A stretch of DNA of 64,000 nt from Callipepla californica brunnescens (Eukaryota > Chordata > Aves > Galliformes > Odontophoridae): assembly GCA_023055505.1 (NCBI GenBank), contig JALIRH010000030.1, positions 4,274,001 to 4,338,000 of the forward strand. The letters run 5' to 3'. The notes beneath the pieces are model-generated. The model was not told the origin of the DNA. It was given only the letters and a program-made list of their open reading frames with translations, and searched no databases. Positions 37,804 through 53,610 of the stretch are shown one piece after another; position 1 is the stretch's first letter, and the number at the start of each line of letters is the position of its first letter. Both the position numbers and the translations under genes were made by a program.

Positions 37804-38128
37804 AAAGTGTATTTAGATGAAAGTGTATTCAGACTGTTGTGATGGTTGCAGTTTGCACCAGCCAAGATAGATGAAGACTGGAATGAGAAACAGTTGTGTC
37901 ACCACCCCCTCCCGCCCTGGTCGGTTCCCAGGGCGCTCAGAGAAAGACCCTGGGACAGAGTCACTGCAAACTCCTGTTGTGAAATGCTGTGCCCAACCGG
38001 GCAGGAACACATTGGAAGCAACAATGTCCTTATCTGCAGAGATCTAGGAAACCCAATATCCCAGTGTTAGCATTGGAAGGCTCTGGGGCTGGAGAGGAGA
38101 CTGAAGTTTGTTTTTTGTGTTTCCAGGG
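37804..38128. other. Intergenic, no gene recognised
   Basis: Single-copy-looking sequence up to the TG of a minus-strand family A LTR. Confidence 0.45.
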
Positions 38129-38670
38129 TGTCAGGGGTTTGTGAGCTGGTTCGGCCTGGCCCCACGACAACTGAGGAAGGAGACCCCCAGGCCCACACCC
38201 CGGACAAGGGGAAGGGGGAAAGGGAAAAGGGAAAAAGGAAGACAAACCCCGAAACAAAACAGTGGCAATGATCTGAGTGGGAAAAGCTAATTTACTGAAT
38301 AAGACACCAGGAAGTAAATAACACAATATAATACAATACAATTGGAATTAAGCCCAATGAATCAAACAAAATGCGTAAGAGAGAGAGAGAGAGAGAGAGA
38401 GACATAGAGTGAGTGCCCGATAAACCAAAGGCCTTATGCTAACGCTGAAGGCGGACGGCAGCGAGTACCCACTCCAAAGTGATCCTAGAGGAAAAAGAGA
38501 ATGTCCCGTGACCGCAGAGAGTTTTTATTGGTTCTCTCTGAGCAGAAAACACGCAAAAAAAACAAAGCATTGCAAAGTCTTCTGGGGAATGCAGTTCTCT
38601 TTGACTCTTAATTCACTACATGATGTTATGATGTGGAATACCATTACCAAAAAATCATAAAACCATGACA
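38129..38670 (-). repeat. 3' LTR of the minus-strand family A ERV
   Basis: TG...CA ends when read in either direction (TGTCAGGGG ... CCATGACA). It contains an expanded GA run at 38,379-38,402. It is closer in sequence to the LTR at 63,448 than to those at 6,139 and 11,962, for example in the GTTTGTGAGC/GTTTGTGGGC region. Confidence 0.88.
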
Positions 38671-38743
38671 TTCCACCCCTTATTCCACATCACTACATCA
38701 TGCTTGATACATACAGAAGAACAATGATTAACATGCATTAGAT

Positions 38744-38764
38744 ACACACACACACACACACACA
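38744..38764. repeat. (AC)n microsatellite
   Basis: A run of about ten AC units between the integrase end and the 3' LTR of the minus-strand family A copy. The provirus has only a TGTGTGTGTG-like stretch at the same place. Confidence 0.9.
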
Positions 38765-38790
38765 ACATATATACAAGAATATACATAGAA

Positions 38791-41700
38791 TTACTGAGGG
38801 CGGTCTCCAGACATCAAATTCCCTTGTGGTATACATTGAACATCCCCATTCATCTGCATCACCCACCAGGTAGACCGAGGTCCTTGAGCAAAGACAGTTC
38901 CACGGAGAGGTGCGCCCTCTCCAGAAGCTGGAAGGACCCAAACTGCTTTTCCCAACATGTTCTTTACATGTACTACAGGGACCTTAACTCCCTCTACAGT
39001 AGGCAGAGAGCTGGATTGGGCAGGACCATTGCGATTGATGGATCCTCGTGTTGACCAACCAGGTGGCTTCTGACAAATTATACTACCAGTGCTTAAATGT
39101 TCCACCACCCATTGCTTTCAACATTGTTTTCAACAATCCATTGTACCTTTCAATTTTACCAGAAGCTGGTGCGTGATAGGGGATATGATAAATCCACTCA
39201 ATGCCATGATCTTCTGCCCAAGTATTTACAAGAGAATTTTTAAAATGAGTTCCATTATCTGACTCAATTCTTTCTGGAGTGCCATGTCGCCATAGGACTT
39301 GTTTCTCGAGACCTAGAATGGTGTTTCGGGCGGTAGCGTGGGGTACTGCATATGTTTCAAGCCACCCAGTGGTTGCTTCCACCATGGTGAGCACATAATG
39401 CTTACCATTCCGAGTTCGTGGCAAGGTGATATAATCTACCTGCCACGCCTCCCCATATTTATACTTTTGCCATCGCCCTTCCCCCCAAAGAGGTTTCATC
39501 CTCTTGGCTTGTTTAATTTTGGCGCAGGTATCACAGTCATGGATAACCTGTGCAATAGCATCCATAGTTAAGTCCACCCCTCGGTCTCTAGGCCACTTAT
39601 ATGTTGCATCCCTTCCTTGATGGCCCGAGGTCTCATGGGCCCATCGAGCTAGAAATAATTCACTCTTATGTTGCCAGTCCAAGTCTACTTGAGCCATCTT
39701 AACTTTGGCAGCTCGATCTACCTGATGGTTGTTCTGTTGTTCTTCAGTTTCCCGGCTTTTAGGAACATGAGCATCTACACGGCGCACCTTTACAACCATA
39801 TTCTTTACTCGGGCAGCAATATCTTTCCACAGTTCAGCAGCCCAAATAGGTTTACCCCTCCGTTGCCAGCCATTTTGTTCCCACTGCTGTAACCACCCCC
39901 ATAAAAGCATTTGCCACCATCCATGAGTCAGTGTAAAGATAAAGCACTGGCCACCTCTCACGTTCAGCAATATTTAAGGCTAATTGGACAGCCTTTACCT
40001 CTGCAAATTGACTTGACTCTCCTTCTCCTTCAGTGGCCTCTGCAACTTGTTGCATGGGACTCCACACAGCAGATTTCCATTTGCGGTGCTTTCCCACAAA
40101 GCGACACGATCCATCTGTGAACAGGGCGTATCTCTTTTCATCTTCTGTTAGTTCATTATATGGTCGGGCTTCTTTAGCACGTGACACCTCCTCTGCTGGT
40201 GTTGTTCCAAACTTTTTACCTTCAGGCCAGTCCATGATCACCTCCAGGATTCCTGGACGGTTGGGTTTCCCCATCCGAACTCGCTGTGTAATCAGCGCAA
40301 TCCATTTACTCCAAGTGGCATCAGTAGCATGATGGGTAGAGGGAACTGTTCCTTTAAACATCCAGTTCAGTACTGGCAGTCGAGGTGCCAGAAGGAGCTG
40401 CGCTTCAGTACCGATTACTTCGGAAACAGCTCGAACCCCCTCATACGCGGCTAAGATCTCCTTCTCAGTTGGAGTGTAGCGCTCCTCAGACCCCCTGTAT
40501 GCTCGGCTCCAGAAACCAAGGGGTCGGCCTCGAGTCTCTCCAGAAGCTCTTTGCCACAAACTCCAAGTGGGACCTTCCTTTCCAGCAGCAGTGTAGAGGA
40601 TGTTCTTTACATCCTGTCCCGTCCGCACTGGCCCCAGGGCCACAGCACGGGCTATCTCCTGCTTAATTTGCTCAAAAGCCTGCTGCTGCTCAGGGCCCCA
40701 CACAAAATCATTCTTCTTCCGCATCACCTGATAAAGGGGGCTCACAATGAGGCTGTAGTTTGGAACATGCATTCTCCAAAATCCCACTACACCCAAAAAA
40801 GCTTGGGTCTCTGTCTTTCTGGTGGGTGGAGACATGGCAGTAATTTTGTCAATCACATCTGTTGGGATGTGACGACGTCCATCTTGCCACTTTATGCCTA
40901 GGAACTGAATTTCTTGTGCAGGTCCTTTCACTTTGCTTCGCTTAATAGCGAAGCCAGCTCGCAGGAGGATCTGTATTATTGTCTCTCCTTTCTTAAAAAC
41001 TTCCTCTGCTGTATTGCCCCATACAGCAATATCATCGATGTACTGCAGATGCTCAGGAGCACCGCCCTGTTCCAATGCAGTTTGGATCAACCCATGGCAA
41101 ATGGTTGGGCTGTGCTTCCACCCCTGGGGCAAACGGTTCCAGGTGTACTGAACTCCCCTCCAGGTGAAAGCAAACTGCGGCCTGCATTCTGTGGCCAGAG
41201 TAATTGAAAAGAAGGCATTAGCAATGTCAGTGGTGGCATACCACTTGGCTGCTTTTGACTCCAGTTCATACTGGAGTTGAAGCATGTCCGGCACAGCAGC
41301 ACTCAGTGGAGGTGTGACTTCATTCAGGCCACGGTCATCTACCGTCAACCTCCATTCTCCATTGGCTTTACGCACTGGCCATAAGGGGCTGCTAAACGGT
41401 GAGTGGGTTTTGATGATCACTCCCTGGCTCTCTAGCTGACGAATCAGTTTATGAATGGGAAGCAAGGAATCCCTGTTGGTGCGGTGCTGCTGTCTGTGCA
41501 CTGTTTTTGAAGCAGTCGTGACCTGTTGCTCCTCCACTTGTAGCAACCCCGCAACAGACGGATCTTCTGACAGGCCAGGCTAAGCAGACAGCTGCTCAAT
41601 GTTATCTATGTCCACAGCAGCCTATCGATACCCCTTGAGATCCTTAAAATATCCCCTTCTGAGGTAATAAAGTATACATGGAGCCCCTGGGCCAGTCACA

Positions 41701-41930
41701 ATAAGATGATTTTGCCAATCTTTACCAGTGAGACTTATTTCAGCCTCCAGATTGGTCAACTCTTGGGAACAGCCAGTCACCCCAGAAATTAAATCTGTCC
41801 CTTGGTGACTCGAGGGCATTAGAGTGCATTGTACACCAGTGTCCACTAATGCCTTATATTTTTGTGTTTCTGATGGTCCATGGCCAGTGAATCCACACAG
41901 TCCAATACACTCTGTTATCCCTTTCCCCAC
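38791..41930 (-). pseudogene. pol: Family A pol remnant, nearly full length
   Basis: Protease (41,930-41,622) with D-T-G-V-Q in place of D-T-G-A-Q; RT and RNase H (41,546-39,852) with Y-I-D-D and T-D-G-S; integrase (39,970-39,083) with the zinc site and D-D-E residues; C-terminal piece (39,108-38,791). Lesions seen are a one-base insertion near the start of protease, a small deletion plus stop at 41,622, a TAG at 41,582-41,580, an extra base near 39,905, and a stop at 39,085-39,083. Outside these it is close to the intact pol, so it decayed recently. Confidence 0.9.
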
Positions 41931-41953
41931 ACCTGGCTGAGGGGCACTGGCTA

Positions 41954-42340
41954 TTGTGGCTGGTACGCACCTCGCTCAGTTCTGAAGGAGTACCGTTCAG
42001 ACAGGAGGATGTCTCGCTCAGACTGGAGGGTTTCTCTTTCAGGTTGGAGGACATTGTGCTCAGGTTGGAGACCATCTTGTTGACACTGAGGGTTGTTGAG
42101 TTTGGACTGGAGGGCATCTTGCTCAGGTTGGAGAGCATCTCTTTCGACCTGGAGGGCGTTTTTCTAGATCTGAAATGTGACTTGCTTGGTCTGGAGGGTG
42201 TCTCGATCAGAATGGAGGCTGTCTAAATTGGACAGGAGAGTCTGATTGTCAGCTAAAAGACTCTCTTTCTGGATCTGGACACCATCCCTTTCAGCTTGGA
42301 GACTCTCTTGCTCTATTTCAAAAACTCTATGCCTCTCTGG
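41954..42340 (-). pseudogene. Heptad coiled-coil ORF remnant (ERNI/ENS-1-like)
   Basis: Minus-strand frame ending at TAG 41,953-41,951. The translation is almost entirely heptads of the form L-Q-x-E-R-D-x-L-Q-x-E, about 120 residues, with one internal TAG at 42,166-42,164. It replaces gag and leads into pol with a different frame. Chicken ERNI/ENS-1, encoded in the Soprano LTR element, is known as a coiled-coil protein expressed in early embryo cells, and this is the best candidate relationship. Other coiled-coil Gag proteins remain possible. Confidence 0.55.
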
Positions 42341-42369
42341 GATAGTAGTGAATAAGGTCTGATTGGCAT

Positions 42370-42655
42370 AAGCCAGACCCTTATGCTAACGCTAAAGGCG
42401 AGACAGCAGCGAGCACCCACTGCTGAGTCGATCCCAGAGGAAAGAGAGTGTCCCGTGACCGCAGACAGTTTTTATCTTTTCCCTCTGAACGGAAATACGT
42501 AAAAATGCAAAGCATTGCAAAGTCCTCTGGGGAATGTAGTTCTTCTCTTCTGAGACAGGTATACCTTGAAATATCAATGATCTATGGAGCTGGAGTATTA
42601 ACTCTTTAACTCTTAATGCACTACATGATGTTATGATGTGGAATACCAATGCCAA
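42370..42655 (-). repeat. Truncated 5' LTR, family A
   Basis: It matches the U3-R part of the complete LTRs. The first ~12 bp (TGTCATGG...) and all of U5 are missing. Confidence 0.82.
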
Positions 42656-43160
42656 AAATCAGATGGGCCTTCAGCAGGATCTGCTCCATGATCTTGCCAA
42701 GCTAGGGGTAAGACTGACTGGCCTGTAGTTCCCTGGATTTTCTTTTTTCCCCTTCTTGAAAATGGGGTTTATGTTGCCCCTTTTACAGACAGTGGGAACT
42801 TCACCACACTCCTATGGCCTTTCAACTATGACAGATAAGTAAGTACAGGAGCAACAGGTTCATTCACGGAGGCCTCCTGGCATCCTTTCCTGCCTTCCTC
42901 CACTGTGGCATGCACTGCTCCTGGGCTTGGAGGAGATGGTCCTCGAATACTGACAATTTTTCTTGGTCTGCTCTTCCCTCCAGGGCTTTATACCATATCA
43001 CCCTGCCAAGTAGTTCTCTGAAGAGGTCAATGTCTGCTCTCCTGAAGTGCAGAGTAGTGAGCTTGCTGCATACCCACATGGATGCGGTAAAGATCTTGAA
43101 CTCCATCATTTTTTGGCCCTTGAGCTCCACATTACTCATCAGCCTCTCTTCTGCTCTTCA
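42656..43160 (-). repeat. CR1 fragment, minus orientation
   Basis: A reversed CR1 RT region ('gatctgctccatgatcttgc', 'ttgaaaatggggtttatgtt'). Its last ~135 bp (43,026-43,160) recur as a direct repeat at 44,038-44,170. Confidence 0.75.
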
Positions 43161-44040
43161 GGACCCCACACAAAATCATTCTTCTTCCGCATCACCTGAT
43201 AAAGTGGGGCTCACAATGAGGCTGTAGTTTGGAACATGCATTCTCCAAAAGCCCACTATACCCAGAAAAGACTGCGTCTCTTTCTTCTTAGCGGGTGGAG
43301 ACATACTGGTGATTTTGTCGACCACATCTCCTGGGATGTGATGACGTCCATCTTGACAATTTCTACCTAGGAACTGGATTTCTTGTGCAGGCCCTTTCAC
43401 TTTGCTTTGCTTGATAGCAAAACCATCTCATAGGAGAATTTAGATAATCTGCTCTCCTTTTTCCAAAACTTCCTCTGCTGTATTGCCCCACACAACAATG
43501 TCATCCATGTACTGCAGATGCTCGGGAGCACCGCCCTGTTCCAATGCAGTCTGGATCAACCCATGGCAAATGGTTGGGCTGTGACTCCACCCCTGGGGCA
43601 AACGGTTCCAGGTACTGAACGCCCCTCCACCTGAAAGCAAACTGCGGTCTGCATTCTGTGGCCAGAGGAATTGAAAAGAAGGCATTGGCAATGTCAGTGG
43701 TGGAATACCACTTGGCTGCTTTTGACTCCAGTTCATACTGGAGTTGAAGCATGTCCGGCACAGCAGCACTCAGTGGGGGTATGACTTCATTCAGGCCACG
43801 GTCATCTACCGTCAACCTCCATTCTCCACCGGCTTTATGCACTGGCCATATATGGCTGTTAAATGGGGAGTGAGTTTTTCTGATCACTCCCTGGCTCTCT
43901 AGCTGACAGATCAAGTAATGAACAAGGAGCAAGGAATCCCTGTTGCTGCAGTACTGCCGTCTGTGCACTGTTTATGTAGCAATCGGGACCTGTTGCTTCT
44001 CCACTTGTAGCAACCCCACAACAGACGGATCTTCTGACAG
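43161..44040 (-). pseudogene. pol: Family A pol fragment (RT), minus strand
   Basis: This covers RT from the end of the protease linker to the thumb. It shares with the copy at 0.7-2.4 kb the stop after E-Q-I-I (here 43,442-43,440), the altered reading P-T-L-S-G-D near 43,200, and Y-M-D-D. It additionally lacks one or two bases near 43,615, which breaks the frame before L-P-Q-G. It lies between two direct copies of a CR1 segment. Confidence 0.88.
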
Positions 44041-44220
44041 AGGTCAATGTCTGCTCTCGTGAAGTCCAGAGGTTTGAGCTTGCTGCATACCCACGTTGAT
44101 GCAGTAAAGATCTTGAACTCCATCATTTTTTGGCCCTGGAGCTCCACATTACTCATCAGCCTCTCCTTGCTGGGAAGACATTGATGAGTTCCAGCAGAGC
44201 ACAATTTCTCTTGGGTTCCT
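44041..44220 (-). repeat. CR1 fragment, direct repeat of 43.03-43.16 kb
   Basis: 'aggtcaatgtctgctctc' and 'atcttgaactccatcatttt' recur here after the pol fragment, with a few differences from the first copy. Confidence 0.78.
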
Positions 44221-44341
44221 GCACCACCTGGAAGAAGAACTTATCATCAACTCATTCCAGGAAACTCTTGGATTGATGGTGCCCTGCCTTGTTCTCCTTC
44301 CAACCAATATTGGCATGGTTGAAGTCTCCCATGATGAGCAG

Positions 44342-44657
44342 TGTAAAGGAAATAAAGGCAGTGACTAAGCCCTCATTTGAGATACAGGTGCTATATAACA
44401 AGATACTAGAGGAAAGGGGAATTAACTCACCCCTCCCAGCAACCGCCTGAGTTAAGGAATGCCGCCACCTCTCATTCAAACTCTGGTGAGCTGGTAGTAA
44501 GAGAGCAAGGGAGGGGAGGGGGTTAACCTGTGCAGGCTCTGAGCATATAGGAACTCCTGGAAGCAGCACTGATAGGGAGTGAGAGAGAGAGAATGGGTGG
44601 ATCTGGGCTCCTCCACTCCAGTCACTCAGGTGCTCATTTACTGGCAATCCCATTGCA
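44342..44657 (-). repeat. Solo LTR, family B
   Basis: Minus strand TGCAATGGGATTGCC to CCTTTACA, 316 bp, matching 23,223-23,561. No internal coding sequence flanks it. The six bases either side (gagcag / acaggt) do not match. Confidence 0.8.
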
Positions 44658-44689
44658 ACAGGTGATTGTAATGTTAAGGAAAGCCCTTG

Positions 44690-44925
44690 GTTTGTCTCTT
44701 GGAACAGAAGGGTTAAGCCATAGCTGCAGCCTCTGGAGGTGTGGTGCTGTAGACTGCCCAAGGCTCTCTCACGGTCAGTGGGATGTGGGTGTGTAGTGTT
44801 CGGTGAGGGACAATGATACTACACCTTCTGGCCTCCCTACAGGGTTACAGGGAGGCCCTATCGACACAAGGACAACGTGTGCCCTTCTGAGCCTTGGCAG
44901 TACACACAACTGCTGTAGCAGTGGG
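44690..44925 (-). repeat. Unidentified repeat, inverted copy of 19.53-19.76 kb
   Basis: The reverse complement matches 19,527-19,755. It abuts a family A LTR fragment on the right. Confidence 0.7.
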
Positions 44926-44929
44926 TGTT

Positions 44930-45235
44930 TGTTGCAGCCGTCCGCCTTCAGCGTTAGCGTAAGGCCTTCGGTGTATCGGACATTCTTTCTCTTGCTCATT
45001 TGACCTGATTCATGAGCCTCCATTCCAATTATATTGTATTATTTTGCTTCCTGATAACTTATTTTGTAAATTACCTCTCCTCCTCAGGTCGTTGCTGCTG
45101 TTTTGTTTTTAAATCCATCATTTCCCTTCTTGCTTTTCCCTCTCCTCCTTCCCCTTTCCTGGGGAGTGGGTCTGTGAGTCCCCCGCACCAATCGTCACAG
45201 AACCAGGCCAAACCAGCCTGGTAAACCGTTTAAAC
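44930..45235 (+). repeat. Family A LTR fragment (R-U5)
   Basis: It follows the 3' half of the family A LTR from 'ccgccttcagcgttagcgta' to 'cctggtaaaccg'. The U3 half is missing. The decayed terminus lacks TTGACA. Confidence 0.8.
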
Positions 45236-45600
45236 CACCATCCCACCACCACAAGGAAAACAACCTATTTTGGTATTGGAAACGCTCCAGTTCCTTCTGA
45301 CTGCGCACTGCAGTCATAGCTCTGTAGGTACTCATATCCACTACAGAAGGATTTCCTTCCCCAAAGCACAGGGAAAGAAGGTACAGGGAAAGAGGAAAAA
45401 AAGTGATTTTTCCATCCCCTAATGCAGCTAGACATGGTGTGTGACAAAATATGGGGGGGTGAAATCATCAGTTAATTTTTAATAATATTTCAGTGAGTAA
45501 AAGTGGAAAACTGACCTCAATGTGTTTGTTTGTTAGTTTGCTTTATCTAGGAAGGCAAAATCAGCATTTCTGAGAACACAGTGATATGAGATGAAAATAG
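45236..45600. other. Intergenic, no gene recognised
   Basis: No supported feature. Unit 2 sequence begins at about 45,600. Confidence 0.45.
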
Positions 45601-47441
45601 ACAATAGTGAGAACGCTTCTTGGGGAAATCTGAAAGGGGAGGGGAAACACATGTGCAGTGCCATAGGATAGGAATTAATTGGATGCAGTTGAAAAATAAA
45701 TCATCATTCCAGCTCTTGGTTGTGCTGCTATCTCATGTTGCTGGGGATTCTTAAGCCTCCCAGCTGCTTGCTTCTTCCCCAAGCATTTTCCTTGGAGCTG
45801 TATGTTCCTCCAACCCCCAGGGCCCTGCTCTACCTCTCCTGCACCACACCAGGCCCCTGCTCCCTGAGATGGAGGAAGCAGCGCTCCTCCATACTGCAAG
45901 CATCATCTCCTTGTGGTTCGCAGGGAGTGCTCAGGGATCCTACAAAGAAACTCACAGCTCCAGAGGACATGGGCAGGCTCCTGCCAGCTTCACCAGCTCA
46001 CCAAAATCAACCTCCACTTCCTGCAAACTGCAGTCCAAGCACTGCAGCTTGAGAAGAGCCCAGCAAATGTGATGGCCCTTCTGTGCGAGTTCTTCCAGAT
46101 GATTTCCAAGGTCACATCAAAGACCTTCAAGCTCAGAAAAGAGGCAAGCATGCACTGGAGAGCACACTGAAATCTCTGTGCTGCGGGGATAAGCTGCTTG
46201 TGCACCCTGTGGGTTTGCACTGCCTTCTGCTCCCACCAGCACCTGAGACATGGGATGCTGCACTTGGGAGAAACAAGCTCAGCTTTTATTAGATCTAGTG
46301 GAGCCAAGCAAAGCATGGTGTCTCACAGCTGCTTTGATCTCCTGTGAAATCTTTTGGGAAGAGGAGTAGAGGCAATGTGCAATTCTGTGAAAAAGGATGA
46401 CATTGCTTGTGTGAAAGAAATGCCTCCCTGTGTTGCAAACAGTGGACTGGAGTCAGCATGAAAATCAAACTTCCTTGTACCATTCCTCAATCCACAAGTG
46501 GTCTTTTATTTTTAGAACAAAAAGCAAGATACATTGAGATTTGCTCCAGAACAACTCTCCTACTTTATTCACCCCCTTCCCCTTCAACTACAGCTTATTT
46601 TCAGAACAATTCCACGAGCCACGTTACTGCTTTCCTGACACTTGTATTTCATGCATCAGTGCACTCAGAAACTTCTGAGAGCAGCACATGCACACAGACA
46701 CACAGAACATCAGTACACAGCTGATTTTCCTTAGGAGATTGCATCCAAAAGCTGCTTGCAGGAAGAGCAGAGGAGAAAAGAAGGCATGGTGAGAGAATAT
46801 CTTTTGTTCGGAAGGAACGGCCATCAGAATCTTCTGGATAAAGTCATTTCTGCAGAGGTAACTAGTGAAGCCATCTCCTTTGAGATCTCCTTTGAGGTGA
46901 TCTGAAACTCCGGGGATAATTCCCTTCTGCAGAGGGTTCCAGCAAAGCAATCTCCTTTGCAAACACTTCCTGTGGGGGGAGAAGCATCTGGGTCTCTCTC
47001 ATGCTGAGTTCTCCAGCATTCTCAAGGTCTCAGTACTGGGGGTTTTCCGATGAGAAATGAGAAGTCAGCCCTGAGAGAAATTCTTCCTGCAGCACAGACG
47101 CTTGCAGGGCATTCCCCTCACGAGCACTGGGCAATATTCAATGTGGACAGAGCTCTGGATGAAGCTCTTCCTGCGGTGCTGGCATTTCTGTGGTCCCTGC
47201 CCTGAGTGGATCTCTTTCTATGTGATCCGGGTTCGAGCAGTGGTTGGAGCTCATCTCGCGCTTGGGACAAGGGAACTGTGTGGTTCATCACCACACACAG
47301 CCACAGTGGGTAACCAGGCTGTGGCTCTGGTTGAAGCTATTCCATGTCTGGGGCATTGCAGGCTCTGTCTGTACTGTACATGTGCTGGTAGGAAACGTGG
47401 CTGGAACTGCTTCTGAAGGTTCTCATATTCTGGAGGTGCTT
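45601..47441. repeat. 3' flank of zinc-finger gene 2 (unit segment)
   Basis: Paralogous to 30.1-31.8 kb and 58.7-60.5 kb. The upstream CR1 of units 1 and 3 is missing here. The minus-strand AATAAA at 46,569-46,564 is conserved. Confidence 0.6.
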
Positions 47442-52390
<4,949 letters not shown>

Positions 52391-52810
52391 CTGAATACCA
52401 CTGAGCATGCCCAAAGGGACATTAGCACATACCTGTGAGACCTTGAAAAAGAAGGGCTATGTATGCCAGCATACAGCAGATGTATGTCTGAACGGTTCAA
52501 ATGCAGAACCTGAACTCTGCGAGGGTGCGCTTGCTTGGCAAGACGCCCAGTGCGCACCGTGAGGAATAAAGGGATGCTGCTTTCTAACATCACACTGAGT
52601 GATTCTCAGGGAGCTCCCCCCAGTCCAGGCTCCATCGGGACCAGCTGCATGTTCCCTGCATTGCAGCAATGCATTCCTTTTTACCGCCCCTGCGAAAGCG
52701 TGACAGAAGCTTGTCACGTACGGAGAGTAAGGGTGAGGGGATCCCCAAGTAGCACCCCACATGCAGTAATGGAGATGACCCATGTGTGCAACGGGTTCTT
52801 TTTCCCAGAA
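52391..52810. mobile_element. About 410-bp insertion specific to unit 2
   Basis: Unit 1 runs from 'cactcgacgcagataacaac' to 'gtggtgagggc' without interruption. In unit 2 about 410 bp separate the same flanks. The insert contains 'gaggaataaagggatgctgc' (an AATAAA followed by a U5-like stretch), which suggests an LTR, but clear TG...CA ends were not found. Its right part recurs at 12,537-12,660. Confidence 0.5.
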
Positions 52811-53440
52811 ATAACATGGTGAGGGGCTTGCTTGAGAGAAGCCCACCAAGAGAAATAGTGTTTGAGTAGTACTTGAGAGATTCAGGACCCCCCGGGCAAC
52901 ACATCTTCCTGAAAGTAAGGTGGTGAGGGTGTGCTTGAGAGATTCCAGACCCCCAGGAGAAACTGAAGAGCTAGGGTTATTGGGAACTGTATTGTGTTAT
53001 GGTTGCCGGCATTGTGATGTTGTCTGTGAACATGGCTGTGAGTAGTACTGTGAGGGTGCCAAGCGTGTCTCTGTGGTGTGTGTATGTGGCAGGTCTGCAG
53101 AGTGTGTTAAGCTTTGCTTTTCACTTTTGTAGCTGCTGCAGTGTGTGTGTTACAGTGTGTGAAGGCAGTTTGTACATTCCAGACATTCCAGACATGAAGG
53201 AGTTGGCTGTGGGAAACTGCAGAGGAAACTTGTTGAAAATTGAAATGATTGGTAGATTGGAGAAATGATTAAAATAACTTGTGGAAACCTGGGGTCTGTG
53301 GAAAAACAAGAAGTAAATTTTCCATTTTGATGGGAGAAATTGGTTATGACTCTCCCTGGAGGAATTTGGTGAACAACCATGCCTTGAGGGAGCTGGCAGA
53401 CACAATCACCTAGCAATGTGAGGAGGGACCATTGTCTATC
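52811..53440. repeat. Right-end segment of unit 2
   Basis: Nearly identical to the right part of 12,537-13,271 (from about 12,680) and related to 37,198-37,803. No coding content. Confidence 0.8.
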
Positions 53441-53610
53441 TGTATGGGAACTGTTGAATCACAGCCTGAACCACCTGAGGCAAGCCCTGAGTCAGCTGAT
53501 GGTTCACAAGTGAGTGTGATTGGAAGGGGTGGAGTTTGCTTATTTGCCCTACAATTGGCAAGCCAGGCAGGCTTAATAAATATGTATACATACATATACA
53601 ATAAATAACC

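Larger units (their letters stand above)
38129..42655 (-). mobile_element. Defective family A ERV with coiled-coil ORF, minus strand
   Basis: On the minus strand the order is a truncated 5' LTR (42,655 to about 42,370), a coiled-coil coding remnant, pol, the polypurine tract (38,681-38,671) and a full 3' LTR (38,670-38,129). Gag of the type at 6.9 kb is absent. The 5' LTR lacks its first ~12 bp plus R-U5, and CR1 abuts it. Confidence 0.88.
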
